A DNA stretch of 64,000 nucleotides from Bacillota bacterium (GCA_023386955.1 JAEWIS010000030.1:1-64000); one strand, 5' to 3'; shown: positions 51,762-60,721, counted from the stretch's first letter. Made by a program: numbers and translations. Notes: generated by a model not told the origin, from the letters alone.

Positions 51762-53180
51762 ATGAAAAAGCAAGGTGTAAACCCCTATCTGCCCTCCTGG
51801 GAATATATTCCTGACGGAGAGCCCCATGTCTATGACGGACGGGTATATGTGTACGGCTCCCATGACCGGTTCAACGGGCATGTGTTCTGCTTGAACGACT
51901 ATGTATGCTGGTCTGCGCCGGTGGATGATCTGGGCGATTGGCGTTATGAAGGAGTCATCTACCCCAAAACCGAAGATCCCCTCAACCGGGACGGAAGCAT
52001 GTGTCTCTATGCGCCGGATGTGACCGTCGGGCCGGACGGCCGGTATTATCTGTATTACGTGCTGGATAAGGTATCTGTGGTTTCGGTGGCGGTTTGTGAC
52101 AAACCGGCAGGGCGGTATGCATATTACGGTTATGTGTCGTATGCCGACGGCACCCGCCTGGGGGAGAAGGAGGAGGACGAGCCCCAATTTGACCCGGCTG
52201 TGCTGACAGAAGGGGATAGAACCTACCTCTATACGGGCTTCTGTGCGGTGGGAGACCGGTCCCGGAAAGGCGCCAGCGTGACGGTTCTGGGCCCGGATAT
52301 GCTGACCATTCTGGAGGAGCCGGCCACGCTTATGCCCAGTCAGCCTTACAGCGGGGGCAGCGGTTTTGAGGGGCATGAATTTTTCGAGGCTTCCTCCATC
52401 CGCAAAATAAGGGACACCTATTATTTCGTTTATTCCTCCGTGGTGATGCATGAGCTGTGTTATGCCACAAGCCCATCTCCCACAGGCGGCTTCGTATACA
52501 GGGGCGTAATCGTCAGCAATAATGATTTGCATATCGGTTCTTATAAACCTGCGGATAAACCCATGTTCTACGGCGGCAACAACCATGGGGGCTTGGCGGA
52601 AATCAACGGGGAGTGGTACATCTTCTACCACCGCCAGACCAACGGCACCCATTTCAGCCGCCAGGGCTGTGCGGAACGGCTTCGGCTTCATCCGGACGGT
52701 TCGATTCCTCAGGTGGAGATGACCTCCTGCGGGCTGAACGACGGGCCATTGGCGGGAAAGGGAGAATATCCCGCTTATCTGGCCTGCAATCTGTTCTACA
52801 AGGATGAGGCCAAGTATGTGGGGGGTGAGGGGATTTGGATGGACAGCCGCTTCCCCAGAATTACCCAGGATGGCAAGGACGGGGATGAAGAGCCCGGTTA
52901 TATCGCCAACATGCTGGATTCCGCAACGGCCGGGTTCAAGTATTTCCACTGTGAGGGAGTCAAACGGGTGAAAATTCGGGTACGGGGCTACTGCCGCGGG
53001 AGCTTCCAGGTGAAAACCGCATGGGATGGCCCGGTGCTGGGCGAGATTCCGGTGGTGTTCACCAATGTGTGGAAGGAATATGTAGCGGATATCGCCATAC
53101 CCGATGGCGTGCAGGCCATCTACCTGACGTATACCGGCTCCGGCAGCGCCGGACTGGCCTCCTTCACGCTGGAGGTATAA
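51762..53180 (+). CDS. GH43 glycoside hydrolase with C-terminal CBM6-like domain
   Basis: 472 aa, no signal peptide. Catalytic propeller: GEPHVYDGRVYVYGSHDRFNG, LYAPDVTVGPDGRYYLYYV (with the conserved Asp) and HEFFEASSIRKIRDTYYFVYS (conserved Glu). From about residue 345 a beta-sandwich like CBM6 follows (FKYFHCEGVKRVKIRVRGY, VWKEYVADIAIPDGVQ, YLTYTGSGSAGLASFTLEV), typical of arabinoxylan- or arabinan-active GH43 enzymes. GGAGAGGGTCACG places the ATG. Third gene of the GH43 operon. Confidence 0.88.
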   Translation: MKKQGVNPYLPSWEYIPDGEPHVYDGRVYVYGSHDRFNGHVFCLNDYVCWSAPVDDLGDWRYEGVIYPKTEDPLNRDGSMCLYAPDVTVGPDGRYYLYYVLDKVSVVSVAVCDKPAGRYAYYGYVSYADGTRLGEKEEDEPQFDPAVLTEGDRTYLYTGFCAVGDRSRKGASVTVLGPDMLTILEEPATLMPSQPYSGGSGFEGHEFFEASSIRKIRDTYYFVYSSVVMHELCYATSPSPTGGFVYRGVIVSNNDLHIGSYKPADKPMFYGGNNHGGLAEINGEWYIFYHRQTNGTHFSRQGCAERLRLHPDGSIPQVEMTSCGLNDGPLAGKGEYPAYLACNLFYKDEAKYVGGEGIWMDSRFPRITQDGKDGDEEPGYIANMLDSATAGFKYFHCEGVKRVKIRVRGYCRGSFQVKTAWDGPVLGEIPVVFTNVWKEYVADIAIPDGVQAIYLTYTGSGSAGLASFTLEV

Positions 53181-53203
53181 CTAGCGGTGGTATGCTGCCC
53201 GCG

Positions 53204-53338
53204 GTAACGGACCGGTAAGACGCTATTTTATCAAAAGTAGAGAATTTGCCAATTTAACGGACTCCAGTGACGCTAATTGCAGCTATGGAGACGGTGGAGC
53301 GCCTTTTTCGACCGAATAAGATCCCCTGTGTCCGCAAG
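53204..53338. repeat. Three-word dyad cassette (F-F-R), copy F
   Basis: Forward words 53204-53227 and 53254-53277, reverse word 53315-53338; centres 50 and 61 nt apart, exactly the geometry of copies A-C. The fourth word, expected near 53365-53388, is replaced by a terminator hairpin. Letters have drifted more than in A-C. Confidence 0.7.
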
Positions 53339-53345
53339 AATCACC

Positions 53346-53386
53346 TGAAGCTGCCGGATGTTTTCAATGTTCCGGCAGCTTTTCCA
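53346..53386 (+). terminator. Hairpin/terminator downstream of the GH43 operon
   Basis: GAAGCTGCCGGA / TCCGGCAGCTTTT, 12-nt loop. It lies 166 bp after the last GH43 stop, beyond the repeat words. Confidence 0.65.
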
Positions 53387-53539
53387 TGCTGCGCGGGGAA
53401 ACCAGGAATGATGAATGCTATTTGCCCTATTGGGATTGTTGCCGCTGGAGCGATCTTGCAAATTTGTTTCGTATAAAGCGGGTCCCGCCGGGGACAATAC
53501 TGCCGAACAAAGGAGGAATTAAAATCCAGGGGGCGGACG

Positions 53540-54811
53540 ATGGAGAATGAATTGATCCATGAAATCAAGAAGCTGGCCAAGCCGTATGCCGAAGAAGGAG
53601 TCCGGGAGGAGCTGGTAAATCGGGCAGGTGCCACCAAGTATATTCTGATCGGGGAGGCCTCCCACGGGACGATGGAATTTTACCGCGACCGCGCTGAGTT
53701 GACCAAACGTCTGATCACCGGCGGCGGTATCCGCTTCGTAGCGGTGGAGGGGGACTGGCCTGCCTGTTTTGCTCTGAACCGGTATGTGAAGGGAAGCCCG
53801 GACGCGGCGGACAATGTGTATGAGGCGCTGCAGGATTTCAGCCGTTGGCCAACCTGGATGTGGGCCAACGGAGAGGTGGCCGCCTTTGCGGAATGGCTAC
53901 GGGAATATAACAAGGATAAACCCCGGGAAGAGAAGGTTGGCTTCTACGGGATCGATGTGTACAGCCTTTGGGAATCGATGGATGAAATTCTGAACATTCT
54001 GCGGTTCCGTCCGGGGATAGATCTGGAGGCGGCGAAACGCGCCTTCGAATGTTTTGACCCTTTTAACAGGGACGGGCAATCATACGGCATTTCGGCTTCT
54101 CTGTATGGGGAGGGCTGCGAGGATGAAGTGGTGAAGCTTCTTGCCGGCCTGCAGGATAAATGGAAGGAAGCCCAAAGCGTGGATGAGCGGGAGCGTGCCT
54201 TAAACGGGGAGATGAATGCCTTGGCCGTACGGAACGCCGAGGCGTATTACCGGATCATGATCCGTCATGATGCTGAATCCTGGAATGTCCGGGACCGCCA
54301 TATGGTATCCGCGCTGGAGAAGCTTACAGCCTTTTATGGAGAGACTGCCCGGGCTGTGGTTTGGGAGCACAACACCCATATCGGCGATGCCCGGGCCACT
54401 GATATGGCGGAGGACGGGATGGTTAACGTAGGCCAATTGTTGCGGGAGCATCACGGACTCGATGCCGTATATGCAATCGGCTACGGAACCTGCCGGGGGA
54501 CGGTAACCGCGGCGCGCAGTTGGGGAGAACCGCCGGAGATGATGACCGTACCGGAAGCCCAATTGAACAGCTGGGAGGAAATACTGCATCGCATCGGTCC
54601 TGAGGATAAGCTGTTCCTGTTTGGACAGGAAGAAGCGCGGTTACTGGAGCAGACGACCCTTGGCCACCGCGCCATCGGGGTCGTGTATCATCCGGAGCGG
54701 GAGCGGGGCAATTATGTGCCTACGATCATCCCCAAACGGTATAACGCGTTTATCTATCTGGACACAACCAGCGCTTTGGAGCCTATGGAGGCTCATGTGC
54801 TTTTGTCCTAA
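53540..54811 (+). CDS. Erythromycin-esterase-family protein
   Basis: 423 aa, cytosolic. Family motifs are LIGEASHGTMEFYRDRAELT (His and Glu of the presumed active site), FVAVEGDWPACFALNRYV, GFYGIDVYSLWESM, VVWEHNTHIGDARATDM and a C-terminal HRAIGVVYHPERE. Known Ere enzymes hydrolyse the macrolactone ring, but many chromosomal relatives are not macrolide esterases, so resistance is not certain. Near AGGGGGCGG before the ATG; a stronger AAAGGAGG is 22 bases upstream. Confidence 0.85.
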   Translation: MENELIHEIKKLAKPYAEEGVREELVNRAGATKYILIGEASHGTMEFYRDRAELTKRLITGGGIRFVAVEGDWPACFALNRYVKGSPDAADNVYEALQDFSRWPTWMWANGEVAAFAEWLREYNKDKPREEKVGFYGIDVYSLWESMDEILNILRFRPGIDLEAAKRAFECFDPFNRDGQSYGISASLYGEGCEDEVVKLLAGLQDKWKEAQSVDERERALNGEMNALAVRNAEAYYRIMIRHDAESWNVRDRHMVSALEKLTAFYGETARAVVWEHNTHIGDARATDMAEDGMVNVGQLLREHHGLDAVYAIGYGTCRGTVTAARSWGEPPEMMTVPEAQLNSWEEILHRIGPEDKLFLFGQEEARLLEQTTLGHRAIGVVYHPERERGNYVPTIIPKRYNAFIYLDTTSALEPMEAHVLLS

Positions 54812-54814
54812 ATG

Positions 54815-54850
54815 TGAGAAGCAGGTGCAAGGGCCACCTGCTTCTTTGTT
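54815..54850 (+). terminator. Terminator after the erythromycin-esterase-type gene
   Basis: AGAAGCAGGTG / CACCTGCTTCT perfect 11-bp stem followed by TTGTTTT. Confidence 0.82.
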
Positions 54851-54877
54851 TTGGCGCCCGCAATCCCCGCTGGAAAG

Positions 54878-54909
54878 CAAAAAAGAACCTGCACAAAAGC
54901 AGGTTCTAC
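54878..54909. other. Second hairpin in the rph upstream region
   Basis: AAAAAAGAACCTGC / GCAGGTTCT with a six-base loop. The T-run lies on the minus strand, where no gene needs it. Its right arm (AAGCAGGT) could also pair with ACCTGCTT of the previous terminator, so the two hairpins are mutually exclusive. Confidence 0.5.
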
Positions 54910-55067
54910 ATTTCAATTGCAAATCCATAAACCCAATGCTATAATCGGATCACCACTGCGTTTTTACCGAGTAGAAGACAAAAATATCTTATTTTACACT
55001 TTAATCGTACCATGACTGTACGCTCTTGTCAACGGTTTTCTCATTTCAGGGGTTAGGGGAGATTCGA

Positions 55068-57686
55068 ATGGGCTCTTTGGTTCTCGGGTTTCAGGAAATC
55101 GATGAAACGCAGCTGGCTTTGGTCGGCGGAAAAGGGATGCATCTGGGGAGATTGTCACGTTTGGAAGGAGTGATTGTACCGGAGGGCTTTTGCATCACCA
55201 CGGAGGCGTTCCAGCAAGCAACCGCACACAACGAAGCTTATCATGCTTTGCTTGACCAGCTGGCTATACTGAAGCCGGAAGACCGGGAATCTGTCCGGGA
55301 AATCTGCAGTAAAATCCGCCATGCCATTACGGAGGTGGAAATTCCCGCTGCGATCACAGATGCTGTTGGCGGTTATCTGTGCCGCTTCGGGGAGGAGCAT
55401 GCATATGCCGTGCGGTCCAGTGCGACGGCTGAGGATTTGCCGCATGCTTCTTTTGCGGGGCAGCAGGATTCCTACCTGAATATCAAGGGCAAGGCTGCTA
55501 TCCTGGAGCATATCCGCCAGTGCTGGGCTTCGTTGTTTACGGACCGGGCTGTGGTTTACCGCATGCAGAACGGTTTTCCGCACCACCAGGTTTATGCAGC
55601 CGTAATCGTTCAAAGAATGGTTTTTCCCGAAGCCTCGGGCATATTATTCACCGCAGACCCGGTCACCTTCAACCGCACGGTACTGTCCATTGATGCCGGC
55701 TTTGGACTTGGGGAGGCGCTGGTTTCGGGCCTGGTTTCGGCAGATTGTTATAACGTGCAGAATGGGCATATCATCGGGAAACGTCTGGCTGCCAAACACC
55801 AGGCTGTTTATGCCCGGACGGAAGGCGGAACGGAAATCCGGCCGGTTGACCCCGCCCGCCAAACATCTCCGGCGCTAACGGACGGGGAGATTCTGGAGCT
55901 GGCGCGTATAGGAAGAAGAATTGAGGCGTATTTCGGCTGCCCCCAGGATATTGAATGGGGGTTGGCAGACGGGGTGTTTTATATCCTTCAAAGCCGTCCT
56001 ATCACTACCTTGTTTCCGGTTCCCGAAACGAAGGACGAGGGCAGGCAGGTTTATTTGTCTGTGGGCCACCAGCAAATGATGACGGACCCGATCAAACCGT
56101 TGGGGCTGTCTTTTTATCTGATGGTCACTCCTGCACGTATGCGTACAGCAGGTGGCAGGCTGTTTGTGGATGTGGCCCCCATGCTGGCTTCACCCGCCAC
56201 CAGAGACATGCTGTTAACCTCCTTCGGCCAGTCGGACCCGTTGATCAAGGACGCTCTTCTGAATCTGATTGAACGGGATTATATTCCCTTGCCGTCTGAC
56301 ATCAACGAGGCGTCCTCTGCGGGCAAACGGGAAAATCCGCTTCCCGAAACCCATCCGCTGCCTGAACCGGACGCTGAGCTGGTTTCCGCTTTAATAAGAA
56401 AGACGGAAGACTCCATCGCAGAGCTGAAACAGATTATATCGGCCAAATCCGGCCCTGACTTGTTTGATTTTATTCTGGGGGATATCCCTGTGCTGAAGAA
56501 ATTCCTCTTTGATCCGAAGGCTGCAAGTGTGTATATGGCAGCAATGAATGCTTCGGTGTGGTTGAATGAGCACATGAATCAATGGTTGGGGGAAAAGGGT
56601 GCGGCAGATATACTGTCCCAATCCGTACCCCATAATATCACCTCGGAGATGGGCTTGGCCCTGTTGGAGCTGGCGGATGTTATTCGTCCATATCCGCAGG
56701 TCATCGCTTATTTGCAGCAGGCAAAAAGCAGCTGCTTTTTGGAGGAGCTTGATCCCCTGGAGGGAGGCCGGGAAGTAAAGGAGGCCTTCGGGGATTTTCT
56801 CGACCAATATGGGATGCGCTGCCCCGGTGAGATCGATATCACAAGAACACGCTGGAGTGAACATCCCCTTGCGCTGGTTCCTTTGCTTCTCGGGAATCTC
56901 AAGCAATTCGGCCCTGAAGCCGGCATTCGGAAATATGAGCAAGGGCAGCAGGCAGCCCGGGAAAAGGAGCGGGAGCTCTTGGAGAGGATCAGGCTGTTGC
57001 CTGACGGCGGCGAAAAAGCAGCAGAAGCCCAACGGATGATTCGTATTCTACGGACCTGCAGCGGGTTCAGGGAATACCCCAAATACGGAATGATCTGCCG
57101 TTATTTCGTTTACAAGCAAGCCTTGCTGAGGGAAGCGGAGCAGCTGGTGCAGGCTCAGGTGATCCGGGAAAAGGACGACATGTATTACCTGACGTTTGAG
57201 GAGCTTCATGAGGCTGTGCGTACACAACGTCTTGATTATGCCATCATAGGCAGGCGGAAGGAGGAATACCGGGGTTATGAAAAGCTGACTCCTCCCCGAG
57301 TGATGACGTCTGAAGGTGAAATTGTGACGGGGGCGTACAAGCGGGAGAATCTCCCGGACCGGGCGGTTATCGGGCTGCCTGTATCCGCCGGGGTGGCAGA
57401 GGGGCGAGCACGGGTTATTCTGAGCCTGGAGGATGCGGACCTGGAGGAGGGGGATATCCTGATCACCTCCTTTACGGACCCGGGCTGGACCCCCTTGTTT
57501 ATTTCCATCAAGGGTCTGGTTACCGAGGTTGGCGGTCTAATGACCCACGGAGCGGTTATCGCACGGGAATACGGCCTGCCTGCTGTAGTGGGGGTGGAGA
57601 ATGCCACCAGGCTGATCAAGGACGGACAGCGGATCCGCATTAACGGCACAGACGGGTACATCGAAATACTGGATGAGCAGGCTTGA
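55068..57686 (+). CDS. rph: Rifampin phosphotransferase
   Basis: 872 aa, the size of characterised Rph enzymes. The N-terminal ATP-grasp domain (about 1-315) has LVGGKGMHLGRLSRL, AYAVRSSATAEDLPHASFAGQQDSYL (in parts) and QDIEWGLADGVFYILQSRP. A large middle rifamycin-binding region follows (about 325-750). The C-terminal swivelling domain has the phospho-histidine in GGLMTHGAVIAREYG. The enzyme phosphorylates the ansa-chain 21-hydroxyl of rifampin with ATP's beta phosphate. ATG 55068 follows GGGGAGATTCGA; the open frame upstream to 55026 lacks a ribosome site. It resembles Listeria/Paenibacillus-type Rph more than PEP synthase. Confidence 0.88.
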   Translation: MGSLVLGFQEIDETQLALVGGKGMHLGRLSRLEGVIVPEGFCITTEAFQQATAHNEAYHALLDQLAILKPEDRESVREICSKIRHAITEVEIPAAITDAVGGYLCRFGEEHAYAVRSSATAEDLPHASFAGQQDSYLNIKGKAAILEHIRQCWASLFTDRAVVYRMQNGFPHHQVYAAVIVQRMVFPEASGILFTADPVTFNRTVLSIDAGFGLGEALVSGLVSADCYNVQNGHIIGKRLAAKHQAVYARTEGGTEIRPVDPARQTSPALTDGEILELARIGRRIEAYFGCPQDIEWGLADGVFYILQSRPITTLFPVPETKDEGRQVYLSVGHQQMMTDPIKPLGLSFYLMVTPARMRTAGGRLFVDVAPMLASPATRDMLLTSFGQSDPLIKDALLNLIERDYIPLPSDINEASSAGKRENPLPETHPLPEPDAELVSALIRKTEDSIAELKQIISAKSGPDLFDFILGDIPVLKKFLFDPKAASVYMAAMNASVWLNEHMNQWLGEKGAADILSQSVPHNITSEMGLALLELADVIRPYPQVIAYLQQAKSSCFLEELDPLEGGREVKEAFGDFLDQYGMRCPGEIDITRTRWSEHPLALVPLLLGNLKQFGPEAGIRKYEQGQQAAREKERELLERIRLLPDGGEKAAEAQRMIRILRTCSGFREYPKYGMICRYFVYKQALLREAEQLVQAQVIREKDDMYYLTFEELHEAVRTQRLDYAIIGRRKEEYRGYEKLTPPRVMTSEGEIVTGAYKRENLPDRAVIGLPVSAGVAEGRARVILSLEDADLEEGDILITSFTDPGWTPLFISIKGLVTEVGGLMTHGAVIAREYGLPAVVGVENATRLIKDGQRIRINGTDGYIEILDEQA

Positions 57687-57741
57687 CTCCTTTCTGTTTG
57701 GGTTAAAGTAGATATGAGCCATAGAAAGGGGATGATTTCAG

Positions 57742-58518
57742 ATGAAACGCAAGCTTCTGCTTACTGGGGCTGCAGGTGTAATCGGAAATGCTATCTACAA
57801 CAATCTGAAGCAGGACGGCAGGTATGACGTTATTGGGGTAGACATCAAAGCGGATGAGGACCAGGGAATCCTGGAGGCGGACGTTGCGGACGAGAAACAG
57901 CTGGCCGACCTCACCAAAGATGTGGATACAATTCTGCATTTTGCCTGGATCAAGGATGAGGATGATTTTCTGGGCAAGGTGTTAAACGGTAACGTCAGCA
58001 ATGCGTATAAGCTGTTTGAAGCCGCGGTGGGCAACGGGGTGCGGCGGCTGGTGTTTGCCAGCTCCAACCATGCGACGGGGTTTTATAAGACGGAACAGAA
58101 GGTAGATCCCGATGATCCCTACCGCCCGGACAGCTTTTATGGCCTGAGCAAATGTTATATTGAGCTCTTGGGACGTTTGTATGCGGATCAGGGCAAAATT
58201 TCCTCGTTTAATATTAGAATCGGCAATTTCCCCGGAGATGACCGCCCCCATTCGGAGCGCGCCGGGAAGATTTGGATCTCCGAGCGGGATATGACCCAAT
58301 TGGTCACGTGCTGCATCGAGGCAAACGACCAACTGAGGTATGTGAACCTGTACGGCACGTCGGCCAACAGCGACAGCTACTATAATATTGACTATCTGCA
58401 GGACCTTATCGGCTATAAGCCGCAGGATGACGCCACGGAGCTGCTGGAAAAGGCGAAGGAAGCGGGGGCCCGGGTGAAGCAGGATGAGACGCAATTCCAG
58501 GGCGGGCAGAAGAAGTAA
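57742..58518 (+). CDS. Uronate-dehydrogenase-like NAD-dependent epimerase/dehydratase-family protein
   Basis: 258 aa extended-SDR. NAD loop TGAAGVIGNAIY; Asp in IGVDIKADED (NAD preference); FAWIKDEDD; active-site SSNHATGFY and YGLSKCYIE (Tyr-X3-Lys); RIGNFPGDDRPHSERAGKIWIS. Length and motifs are closest to uronate dehydrogenases (oxidation of galacturonate or glucuronate to aldarate lactone), which would fit the pectin lyases around it. Other NAD-dependent sugar enzymes remain possible. AGAAAGGGGATG precedes the ATG; a terminator follows. Confidence 0.78.
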   Translation: MKRKLLLTGAAGVIGNAIYNNLKQDGRYDVIGVDIKADEDQGILEADVADEKQLADLTKDVDTILHFAWIKDEDDFLGKVLNGNVSNAYKLFEAAVGNGVRRLVFASSNHATGFYKTEQKVDPDDPYRPDSFYGLSKCYIELLGRLYADQGKISSFNIRIGNFPGDDRPHSERAGKIWISERDMTQLVTCCIEANDQLRYVNLYGTSANSDSYYNIDYLQDLIGYKPQDDATELLEKAKEAGARVKQDETQFQGGQKK

Positions 58519-58526
58519 CACGAGGG

Positions 58527-58562
58527 GACTTTAAGCAGGATTTCTGCTTAAAGTCTTTTTAT
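58527..58562 (+). terminator. Terminator after the uronate-dehydrogenase-like gene
   Basis: GACTTTAAGCAG / CTGCTTAAAGTC, five-base loop, then TTTTTATT. Confidence 0.88.
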
Positions 58563-58623
58563 TATCAATAATATATAATAATTTAAAGGAATTTCATTAT
58601 ATTTGACTTCTTATTGGCGATAA

Positions 58624-58679
58624 TTGACAAAAGGAAGATATTGGAATACAATCAAGTTGTCCATATGTAAACGCTAACA
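58624..58679 (+). promoter_or_regulatory. Pectate lyase promoter with cre (CcpA) site
   Basis: TTGACA (58624-58629), 17-nt spacer, TACAAT (58647-58652). TGTAAACGCTAACA at 58666-58679 matches the cre consensus TGWAANCGNTNWCA at every position. The site starts about seven bases after the predicted start point, where CcpA binding represses by blocking polymerase. Confidence 0.85.
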
Positions 58680-58754
58680 AAAAGGCGGTGATTCACAACC
58701 GGCACGGTTGAAGAGCAGTTCAATTATTCATACAAACAAAGGAGAATCAATGAG

Positions 58755-59729
58755 ATGAACATGTTCAATTTGAAAAAAAGCACTCTTGCCATTGCTGTAG
58801 CCTTTACGATGGCTTTGTCTGTACCGGCCGTTATTCTCCACCCCACGGGGACCGTATATGCGGCAGATGCTTCCGGCGCCACAGCCAGCATTGCCGACAT
58901 TATCAAAAACCAGCAGTCCGACGGCGGCTGGAAGAAGGATTATTCGGTCACTAGCGGCGATTGGGCCAAGTCCACCATTGACAATAAGGCTACATACACG
59001 GAAATCAGAAGATTGGCGGCGGAATTCAAAAAAACCAACAACAGCCAATATTCGGCTGCGGCTATTAAGGGCATCAATTTCCTGCTCAGTATGCAATACG
59101 CCAATGGCGGCTTTCCCCAAATCTATAAAAGTACAGGCTATCATACCCATATTACCTACAATGACAATGCTATGGTGAATGTAGTCATTTTGTTGGATGA
59201 GGTTGCGGGCAAAAAGGGCGATTTCTCCTTCATCGACAGCACCTTGGCCGGCAAGAGCAAACAAGCCGTAGATAAAGCCATTGATTGCATCCTGAAAACC
59301 CAGGTTACGGTCAACGGCAAGCTGACGGTATGGGGGCAGCAGCATGATGCCAGCACCCTGAAGCCGGCAGGGGCCAGAGCGTATGAGGTCCCTTCCCTCT
59401 GCTCAAGCGAAAGCGTGGCGATTGTTAACTTCCTGAAAACCAGGACCGCCACGACACAAATCACCGCTTCCATCAATGCTGCTGTGGACTGGTTCAAGGC
59501 AGTGAAAATTACCGGAATCAAAGTGGTCAAAACAGCGGATGATGTTGTGGTTGTGCAAGACCCCAGCGTAACCACTCCGATTTGGGCGCGGTTCTATGAA
59601 ATTGGCACCAACAAGCCGATTTTTGTGGGCCGTGACGGCGTTGTGAAGTACAAGCTCAGTGACATTGAGCAGGAGAGAAGAACAGGCTATTCATGGTACG
59701 GAAACTGGCCGTCAAATCTGATCAAGTAG
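58755..59729 (+). CDS. pelA: Secreted pectate lyase, family PL10
   Basis: 324 aa. A signal peptide (residues 1-35, ending VYAADA) is followed by the PL10 alpha/alpha-toroid: NQQSDGGWKKDY, TIDNKATYTEIRRLA, MQYANGGFPQIY, HITYNDNAMVNV and LKPAGARAYEVPSLCSSES, then IWARFYEIGTNKPIFVGRDG and RRTGYSWYGNWP. It cleaves polygalacturonate outside the cell by calcium-assisted beta-elimination. AAAGGAGAATCA places the ATG. A perfect -35/-10 and a cre site at the start point predict catabolite repression. Confidence 0.92.
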   Translation: MNMFNLKKSTLAIAVAFTMALSVPAVILHPTGTVYAADASGATASIADIIKNQQSDGGWKKDYSVTSGDWAKSTIDNKATYTEIRRLAAEFKKTNNSQYSAAAIKGINFLLSMQYANGGFPQIYKSTGYHTHITYNDNAMVNVVILLDEVAGKKGDFSFIDSTLAGKSKQAVDKAIDCILKTQVTVNGKLTVWGQQHDASTLKPAGARAYEVPSLCSSESVAIVNFLKTRTATTQITASINAAVDWFKAVKITGIKVVKTADDVVVVQDPSVTTPIWARFYEIGTNKPIFVGRDGVVKYKLSDIEQERRTGYSWYGNWPSNLIK

Positions 59730-59735
59730 TTTCTG

Positions 59736-59774
59736 TAAAAAGGGCTTCAGCCTCCGGGCTGAGGCCTTTTTTGA
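59736..59774 (+). terminator. Terminator after the pectate lyase gene
   Basis: AAAAAGGGCTTCAGCC / GGCTGAGGCCTTTTTT stem; also at the end of the convergent AraC gene. Confidence 0.85.
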
Positions 59775-59778
59775 TTTT

Positions 59779-60600
59779 TCAGTGATGAATTTTTCTGAAT
59801 TGGTTGGGGCTGATCTGTTCCTGCTTCTTGAAGACGGAGCAGAAATAGTTGGCGTCCTCAAAGCCGGAGAGTAAAGCGATTTCCTTCACTTGCATATGGG
59901 GATGCTGCAGCAGAAGCTCCTTGCTTTTTTGGATCCGGACCGAGTTGATGTATTGGAAAATCCGGATGTTGGTGGTTTTCTTGAAGACGGTGCATAAATG
60001 CTGCGGGGTCATGCCGGCAATACCGGCCATAGCGTCAAGGGTGAGCGGCTTCCCGTAATTGTGATCAATATATTGGAAAAGCGGCTTCAGCTTGTAATTG
60101 AGATTGGTTGGGCTGTTGTTAGGATGCACGGATGTATGCTGCATGATATCGGTCAGAAGGGAATAAATCACGGCGGAGCTTTTGAGGCTCTTAAGGGCAG
60201 CATCGGAATGGCCGATATCCAGAAGCTGCTGGACCCGGGTTAAGAGAATATCCGGCCGGGACACATATAAGGCACAGGAGCCCGGGATGCCGGCCGTTTG
60301 CTGCAGGAAAGGGCCAACCTGCCTGCCGTCAAACACAATCCAGTCCGTGATCCATGTGGAGCTGATGGCGTAATATTCGTGAGGCTCGCCCTTAAACAGA
60401 AGCATGCCGGAGCCTTCCTTCAGCCGGCAGGTTTTGCCGCCGGTAATCAATTCCCCTTCACCCTGGACACATTGAATCCATTGGTACAAATATCCGTTAG
60501 GCCGGACGATGTGCTCCTGGTTCCATTGATGCCCCGCATCCACCAGGTAATAAGGAAGCTCCCTGTCTGATTCCGTAATGACTGACATGTATCGTTTCAT
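59779..60600 (-). CDS. AraC-family transcriptional regulator
   Basis: 273 aa. A cupin-type sensor (IQCVQGEGELITGGKTCRLKEGSG in parts) is followed by two HTH motifs (TLDAMAGIAGMTPQHLCTVFKK; VKEIALLSGFEDANYFCSVFKK) and the closing ISPNQFRKIHH. Divergent from the GH2 gene (121 bp apart) and convergent with pelA, so it is placed to control either. Sugar ligand unknown. Confidence 0.88.
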   Translation of the reverse strand: MKRYMSVITESDRELPYYLVDAGHQWNQEHIVRPNGYLYQWIQCVQGEGELITGGKTCRLKEGSGMLLFKGEPHEYYAISSTWITDWIVFDGRQVGPFLQQTAGIPGSCALYVSRPDILLTRVQQLLDIGHSDAALKSLKSSAVIYSLLTDIMQHTSVHPNNSPTNLNYKLKPLFQYIDHNYGKPLTLDAMAGIAGMTPQHLCTVFKKTTNIRIFQYINSVRIQKSKELLLQHPHMQVKEIALLSGFEDANYFCSVFKKQEQISPNQFRKIHH

Positions 60601-60647
60601 CGGCTATCAACCCTTAATATTTTAATATAATGCTTAATATCCTCAGA

Positions 60648-60676
60648 TTGCTGGCTGTATTCGTGTTTAATATAAT
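60648..60676 (+). promoter_or_regulatory. Candidate promoter of the GH2 gene
   Basis: TTGCTG (60648-60653), 17-nt spacer, TATAAT (60671-60676), in the AT-rich divergent region next to the AraC gene. Confidence 0.6.
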
Positions 60677-60721
60677 CAAAATATAACAAAGCTTTCAAGA
60701 ACGCAAGAGGAGGGTTTACAG

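Noticed and set aside
53540..57686. Horizontally acquired resistance island
   Set aside because: No integrase, transposase, flanking repeats or shift in GC or codon use is visible; the genes look native to the chromosome.
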